A stretch of 64,000 nt of DNA from positions 21,265 to 85,264 of the forward strand of contig CANHVY010000012.1 in assembly GCA_947464185.1 (NCBI GenBank), given 5' to 3'. A model generated the notes under the pieces. That model saw only the letters and a program-made list of their open reading frames with translations, made no database searches and was not told where the DNA came from. Source of the stretch: Burkholderiales bacterium (lineage in GTDB: Bacteria; Pseudomonadota; Gammaproteobacteria; Burkholderiales; Burkholderiaceae_C). Below, piece by piece: positions 59,834 to 64,000 of the stretch. Position numbers and translations under genes: made by a program. The stretch's first letter is position 1. Every line of letters begins with the position of its first letter.

Positions 59834-60259
59834 TCACTGGATGGACAGCCGCTTGGTGGCGGTTGCGAACTTCTTGGGCAGGGTCAGCTCCAGCACGCCG
59901 TTCTCGTACTTCGCGCCGGCCTTGCTCTCGTCCACCGGACTGGCCAGGGTGAAGCTGCGCGAGGCGTGGCCGTACTGGCGCTCGCTGCGCAACACCCGGC
60001 CTTCCTTGCGGTCGTCCCATTCCTTCTTCATCTCGGCGCTGATCGTCACCAGATTGCCTTCGATGCGCACGTCGATGTCCTCCTTGCGTGCGCCCGGAAT
60101 CTCGGCGCGCACGGCATAGGCGCCGTTCTGCTCGGCCACATCCAGGCGGATGCGCGGGGGCGCGTCCACCTGCTCGAAGCGCCAGGGGCGCAGCAGGCTG
60201 CGGAAGGTGTCTTCCAGCGGATCCATCGCAAAGGGATCTAGGAGTCGAAGTTCGTTCAT
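59834..60259 (-). CDS. Small heat-shock protein, Hsp20 family
   Basis: 141 residues with the alpha-crystallin domain: PRIRLDVAEQNGAYAVRAEI, PGARKEDIDVRIEGNLVTIS, and the family end SFTLASPVDESKAGAKYENG then VLELTLPKK. An ATP-independent holding chaperone. GGAGAACCCC before the ATG is a good ribosome site. It is followed by the Lon-like gene on the same strand. Confidence 0.93.
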   Translation of the reverse strand: MNELRLLDPFAMDPLEDTFRSLLRPWRFEQVDAPPRIRLDVAEQNGAYAVRAEIPGARKEDIDVRIEGNLVTISAEMKKEWDDRKEGRVLRSERQYGHASRSFTLASPVDESKAGAKYENGVLELTLPKKFATATKRLSIQ

Positions 60260-60580
60260 GGGGTTCTCCGTCATCGGGTCAAGGTTCAGGGGATGGCGGT
60301 TGCCAGGCCGTCGGGTGAACGCCGATGTTGTCGGGGCCTTGCCGGGCGCTGCTTGAGGGCACGCAAGGCTGGGTGGGGCGGCGTGCCGCCGACGGGCGCC
60401 AGCGGCCACTGCGTGGAGGCAGCGACCGCTGCGGCCCTGCGCTCGCAGCAAGCCCGCGCGCAGGCCTGCCGCACTGCGCCTTGAGCCCGCGCAGGCAGCC
60501 GGCGCGCGGCCGCGCCTAAGGTGCGGGCTTGCCGTGTCTCCACCCCGCCGCGCCCCGGAGCGCGGCAGAAGGCCTGCCTC

Positions 60581-60886
60581 ATGCCCCAGTTCCTGCTTCT
60601 CACCCGCCTGTCGCCGCAGGCGCTGCACCAGGCCCGCTCTTACGCCACGCTTGAGCGCCATGTGGCCGATCAGGTGCGGCACCACTGCCCGGCCGTGAAG
60701 TGGCTGCACAGCTGGGCCCTGCTGGGCGGCTGGGATTACGTGGACGTGATCGAAGCGCCAGACCTGGAGGAGGCCACGCGCGTGTCGGTGCTGGTGCGCA
60801 GTGCCGGGCAGGCGCAGACCGAGATCTGGCCGGCCATGCCTTGGCCGCGTTTCAAGGAACTGGTGCAGGAGTTGGCCGCGCGATGA
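60581..60886 (+). CDS. GYD-domain protein
   Basis: 101-residue small alpha/beta protein (QFLLLTRLSPQALHQARSYA, LHSWALLGGWDYVDVIEAPD, LEEATRVSVLVRSAGQAQTE), matching the GYD family of unknown function. It overlaps the next gene by four bases (ATGA), so it is co-translated with the PRPP-synthase-like protein. Confidence 0.78.
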   Translation: MPQFLLLTRLSPQALHQARSYATLERHVADQVRHHCPAVKWLHSWALLGGWDYVDVIEAPDLEEATRVSVLVRSAGQAQTEIWPAMPWPRFKELVQELAAR

Positions 60887-61842
60887 TGCTGCTGTCGCTG
60901 GACGGCGCTTCGGCGCTGGCGCAAGGTGTGGCCGAGCGCCTGGGTGAGCCCTTGGCGCCGGTGGAGCACCGGCCGTTTCATGACGGTGAACACAAGTGGC
61001 GGCCCTTGGAAGACCCGCGCGGCTGCGACGTCTTCGTGCTGGCCGCCTTGCATGGTGACGACGAGTACAGCCCGCAGGACAAGCTGGTGCGCCTGCTGTT
61101 CATGCTGGACACGCTGCGCGGTCACGGCGCCCATCGCGTGACCGCCGTGCTGCCCTACCTGGCCTACGCCCGCAAGGACGTGCGCACCCAGCCCTTCGAC
61201 CCCCTGGCCACGCAAGCCCTGGCGCGCTGGCTGGAAGCCGCGGGCGCCGACCAAGTGATCGTGCTGGAGCCGCACCAGCCGGCCGCGGTGCAGAACGCCT
61301 TTCGCTGCCCCGTGCTGACGCTGGACGCCTGGCCGGCGTTCGACGTGCCGGCCGACGCCCTCATGGCCGCAGGCGGCCCGGTGGTGGTGGCCGCGCCCGA
61401 CCCGGGCGGCGTGAAGCGCGCCTTGCGCTGGCGCGAGCACCTGCAGGCCCGCTGGCAGCACCCGGTGGGCTTTGCCATGGTGGACAAGCGGCGCGTGGGC
61501 GGCCTGGTGACCAGCAACCAACTGGTGGCCGGCGACGTGGACGGCGCCACCGTGCTGCTGCTGGACGACATCGTGGCCTCGGGCGGCACGCTGGTGCATG
61601 CCGCGGCGGCGCTGCACCATGCCGGTGCCGCCGCCGTGCAGGGCTTTGCGGCCCACGGCCTGTTCATAGACGATGCCGACCGGGCGCTGACCGCCTCCCA
61701 CCTGGCCCGCCTGGTGGTGAGCGACAGCGTGCCGGCGTTCCGCCTGCCCAACTCGGCCGCCTTCGCCTCACGGCTGGAGGTGGTCTCGGCCGCCCCCCTG
61801 CTGGGGCGGGCCATCGCCGAAGTGCATCTGCTCGGGCACTGA
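60883..61842 (+). CDS. Ribose-phosphate pyrophosphokinase-like protein
   Basis: 319-residue phosphoribosyltransferase-fold protein of the PRPP synthase family. Matching points: EHRPFHDGEHKWRPLED, VTAVLPYLAYARKDVRTQP, APDPGGVKRALRWREHL and the PRPP loop VLLLDDIVASGGTLVHAAAA. It departs from housekeeping Prs at the catalytic DLHxxQ region, which reads LEPHQPAAVQNAF. It may be a second, specialised PRPP synthase. It is coupled to the GYD gene. Confidence 0.85.
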   Translation: MMLLSLDGASALAQGVAERLGEPLAPVEHRPFHDGEHKWRPLEDPRGCDVFVLAALHGDDEYSPQDKLVRLLFMLDTLRGHGAHRVTAVLPYLAYARKDVRTQPFDPLATQALARWLEAAGADQVIVLEPHQPAAVQNAFRCPVLTLDAWPAFDVPADALMAAGGPVVVAAPDPGGVKRALRWREHLQARWQHPVGFAMVDKRRVGGLVTSNQLVAGDVDGATVLLLDDIVASGGTLVHAAAALHHAGAAAVQGFAAHGLFIDDADRALTASHLARLVVSDSVPAFRLPNSAAFASRLEVVSAAPLLGRAIAEVHLLGH

Positions 61843-62328
61843 GCGCCGGGGGAAGTTGCCCCAGCGCACCACTGGCGGGCGCGACAGGGCTGGTCGGGCC
61901 GACCTTGTCTGACGACTGAGGGCAGGTCAGGCGAGGGCTGGTCAGTCTGAATGCAGGCCCGGACCCCCATTCATGACCGCAACCCATGCGCTTCCAGCAG
62001 GCGAAGCGGGGGCGCGGCAGTTTGACTTCCTGCCGAGGCCGGCTTGTGAGCCGCCGTCAATAGAACCTTGGGGGGATTGACAACCGAGGGTGCTGCGGGC
62101 ACAAGGGCGGCCTGACGCGGGGCGTGTGAACCGGAAATGCGTGGCGTGCGCATCCGCAAGAAATCATTCGGACTATTTCAGGAACGCGGCGCCCAAGAGT
62201 GGGTCCACCGAGGAGGGAGTAGCCGGGTGACGGCGATGAGCAGTGACCAATTTAGGCCGACTACAGTCGATTGACCTTTACGCCCTGCACGACGGTAGGC
62301 CTCACACAACCCCTCTGCGGAGATCACC
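61843..62328. other. Gene-free stretch at the start of the AT-richer segment
   Basis: I see no gene, RNA or long repeat in these ~485 bases. They run from GC-rich to AT-richer sequence. A TTGACA at 62077-62082 has no matching -10. GGAGATCACC just before 62329 is the ribosome site of the next gene. Confidence 0.6.
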
Positions 62329-62925
62329 ATGTTCGGCTTCGGACGATCGGCACAAGAAAAGGCTGCCATCAACTCGTTTGCGCAGCAACTGCAGTCAATC
62401 GGATTGCCTGAGCGAGCGGCACTTGACAGTGCAACCAAGCTGGTTGACGAGGTCCTTGCAGATCTCCGGCCAAACGGAATCGATCCGTTCAAGACGACAC
62501 AAGGCGACGAGCAAGTAGTGAAACAGCCTTTCATCACTCCACGGCTGGAGGCCGGCCTGACGATCGACGATGTACGAACGCATTGGAATCGCCCGCTCCT
62601 CATCGTCTTCGCAGAAGTCAAGCTCCGCGAGCTGTTTAACTTCCTGATAGTTGATATCGCACGCCAGCAAGGACGCGACATAGTCGCAGCAGGCAACCAC
62701 TACAAGCGCACGTTTCCGCGCTATGGTGATCCCCGAAAGTGGGATCCAATGGACAAATACAACCAGGGACTTGCCGAGCAAGATGCGGACATATTTCCGG
62801 AGTTCGCTGGTCGCGTGGATGCATGGCAACGCAAGGTAGGTGAAAGCTATGTCGCAGAAGCAATCACTCGTCACGGCACCCTGAATGCGGCTGTTCGTGC
62901 GGAGATTTCATCCAAGCGCCTGTGA
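62329..62925 (+). CDS. Hypothetical protein
   Basis: 198 residues, not recognised. N-terminus MFGFGRSAQEKAAINSFAQQ; mixed helical protein with EVKLRELFNFLIVDIARQQG and KVGESYVAEAITRHGTLNAA. No signal peptide or membrane helix. A good ribosome site (GGAG) and codon periodicity support it as real. Its base composition is intermediate between the GC-rich left and AT-rich right. Confidence 0.6.
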   Translation: MFGFGRSAQEKAAINSFAQQLQSIGLPERAALDSATKLVDEVLADLRPNGIDPFKTTQGDEQVVKQPFITPRLEAGLTIDDVRTHWNRPLLIVFAEVKLRELFNFLIVDIARQQGRDIVAAGNHYKRTFPRYGDPRKWDPMDKYNQGLAEQDADIFPEFAGRVDAWQRKVGESYVAEAITRHGTLNAAVRAEISSKRL

Positions 62926-62952
62926 GGCATAACCAATATCCACCCCGAATTT

Positions 62953-63564
62953 ATGAGAATAGTATTTCCAGCCAAATATAAGCCGCTTCATCGAGCCCGA
63001 GACCTGTTTCTTGTTATTTACACCATTTTGTATTACTCTTGCACGTTTGCAGCCGATTTTGGTGCTAGGCGAGAAGTGACAGTAGAGGATCTTGAGTGGA
63101 TTAAACCGGAGTTTTTGCCGCGAGAAATAGAAACATCAAGTGTTCTCAAAGATTGGATTCGCACCCTTTATGGCGAACCAATACGTGCATTCGCGGAAAT
63201 CAACACCGATGGCGACAAAAGCACGAGAGAGATATTGATCGCGAGTAGCTATGGGGGGTCAGGCGGTCGAAACTTTTTATTGATTTCGAAGCGTTCTGGG
63301 CAACCATGGCGAGAGGGTGCTACCATTTTCGGAGCCCCAGTATTTGTTGGCGTTAATCGGGATTCATATGCTTTACAGGTATACTATCGACGTCACGGTG
63401 AAATGTTTGTTCGATATCATGATTTTAATAATTACAGATACATATTTAAACACGAGGAAAAGGTTCCTGCCAGTTTGATCGATGAATGTTTCTACAGGAA
63501 TTGGCAGCAATTAAATATATTTCGTCCAGCGAACTCAAGCGTTTGCCCAAATCAGGTCAGGTAG
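62953..63564 (+). CDS. Hypothetical secreted protein
   Basis: 203 residues, unrecognised. The N-terminus (LFLVIYTILYYSCTFAADFG) looks like a signal peptide with a cleavage site after CTFAA. The mature part is a mixed fold (REILIASSYGGSGGRNFLLI, YALQVYYRRHGEMFVRYHDF). The AT-rich codon use is unlike the rest of the window. It starts 28 bases after the previous gene. Confidence 0.6.
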   Translation: MRIVFPAKYKPLHRARDLFLVIYTILYYSCTFAADFGARREVTVEDLEWIKPEFLPREIETSSVLKDWIRTLYGEPIRAFAEINTDGDKSTREILIASSYGGSGGRNFLLISKRSGQPWREGATIFGAPVFVGVNRDSYALQVYYRRHGEMFVRYHDFNNYRYIFKHEEKVPASLIDECFYRNWQQLNIFRPANSSVCPNQVR

Positions 63565-63588
63565 GATTTTGATTTCAGCATACAAATT

Positions 63589-64000
63589 ATGAACCAAGAC
63601 GAATTTTTTAGTTTAACTATTGAAGAAATGCTCGATAAAGCATTTTGTGATTTGGAATATGCCCTCCAGTCCCTTGGGTCGCTATTTGTTCTTTGGGGTT
63701 CCTTCTCCTCAGAAGATGACTTAAGAAAAAACTACCTGAACGCAAAGGGAAAATCTTATCTTTTAGATAGAAGAAGGACCGCTAAAAGTCTGAGTGATCA
63801 GGATATCAATTTGATTAATGCGATTGATGAGGCAGTCGCAGATGCCCATAGATACCATCAACATTTAACCGACACTGAACGTCAGCCCCTAATGAGAAAC
63901 TTAGTCGTTCAGTATTCTTCTGCAGTTGAGGATTTCCTAAAGAGAATCTGTATAGCCCAGTTGCTATACGATAATGAGCCCTCCCTGAATGCGAGGGTAC
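63589..64000 (+). CDS. Hypothetical protein, cut by the right edge
   Basis: Open reading frame from an ATG at 63589, with no stop before the window end (137 codons seen). Begins MNQDEFFSLTIEEMLDKAFC; helical, charged, with KSLSDQDINLINAIDEAVAD and NLVVQYSSAVEDFLKRICIA. The helical character resembles HEPN-type proteins, but I cannot assign it. AT-rich codons; 24 bases after the previous gene. Confidence 0.5.
   Translation, partial: MNQDEFFSLTIEEMLDKAFCDLEYALQSLGSLFVLWGSFSSEDDLRKNYLNAKGKSYLLDRRRTAKSLSDQDINLINAIDEAVADAHRYHQHLTDTERQPLMRNLVVQYSSAVEDFLKRICIAQLLYDNEPSLNARV

Noticed and set aside
57266..60241. A 991-codon open frame on the plus strand
   Set aside because: It runs antisense to the Lon-like and Hsp20 genes, has low-complexity His/Arg/Gln-rich content and matches no family; it is a by-product of high GC.

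Overview
The window is high-GC, densely coded DNA of a betaproteobacterium. Protein resemblances point to Burkholderiales, probably Comamonadaceae or a near relative. This rests on recognition of families, not on a database search. The last ~1.7 kb is visibly AT-richer and holds only unrecognised genes, which suggests acquired DNA at the right edge.

Layout. 1-7.7 kb (mostly minus strand): a sulfonate module read xsc -> ackA -> (toxin-antitoxin pair) -> soeA. It would convert sulfoacetaldehyde to acetyl phosphate plus sulfite, recover ATP, and oxidise sulfite. A divergent IclR regulator sits behind a shared promoter region. 7.7-10.4 kb: cobS and cobT (cobaltochelatase AAA and VWA subunits) without cobN. 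10.4-12 kb: an Rrf2 regulator and a NhaR-type LysR regulator. 12.2-16 kb: a class II aldolase divergent from a complete TRAP transporter (DctP-terminator-DctQ-DctM). 16-18 kb: a lipoprotein sorbosone-type dehydrogenase with a dihaem cytochrome c. 18.2-25.4 kb: a lipoprotein hydrolase, a PEP/pyruvate-binding protein, a FemAB/BioF2-type acyltransferase, a PglK-like ABC exporter and a BLUF blue-light sensor.

25.6-28.2 kb: a second sulfonate locus. SuyA and SuyB split 3-sulfolactate into pyruvate and sulfite; a broken remnant of comC (sulfolactate dehydrogenase) and a YihV-like PfkB kinase follow. Sulfite from both loci could feed SoeA. 28.4-32.4 kb: tRNA-Val, a TetR regulator with a strong palindromic operator facing a lipoprotein with a C-terminal haem motif, tRNA-Arg, a TacA/TacT pair and TapT. 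32.4-36.8 kb: a periplasmic copper module (two small secreted proteins, TolC-type lipoprotein, Tat multicopper oxidase, CusF). 37.2-38.2 kb: LrgA/LrgB.

38.4-45.5 kb: unusual fusions and signalling. A diaminopropionate ammonia-lyase is fused to an M20 amidohydrolase. It converges with a NarL-type response regulator fused to a GNAT acetyltransferase, whose soluble histidine kinase partner is encoded just upstream; a CheB-CheR-PAS protein follows. 45.6-51.9 kb: a catabolic gene set (fumarylacetoacetase, VOC protein, DUF2783 protein, flavin monooxygenase, metallo-beta-lactamase-fold protein) divergent from its own IclR regulator, suggesting degradation of a hydroxylated aromatic.

52-56 kb: a ribbon-helix-helix protein, an AraC regulator, a DUF3703/metallo-beta-lactamase fusion and two VapBC-type modules. 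56-61.8 kb: a stress-like group (CBS protein, glycine-zipper lipoprotein, Lon-like protease, Hsp20, GYD protein, PRPP-synthase-like protein). 62.3-64 kb: three hypothetical genes, the last cut by the window edge.
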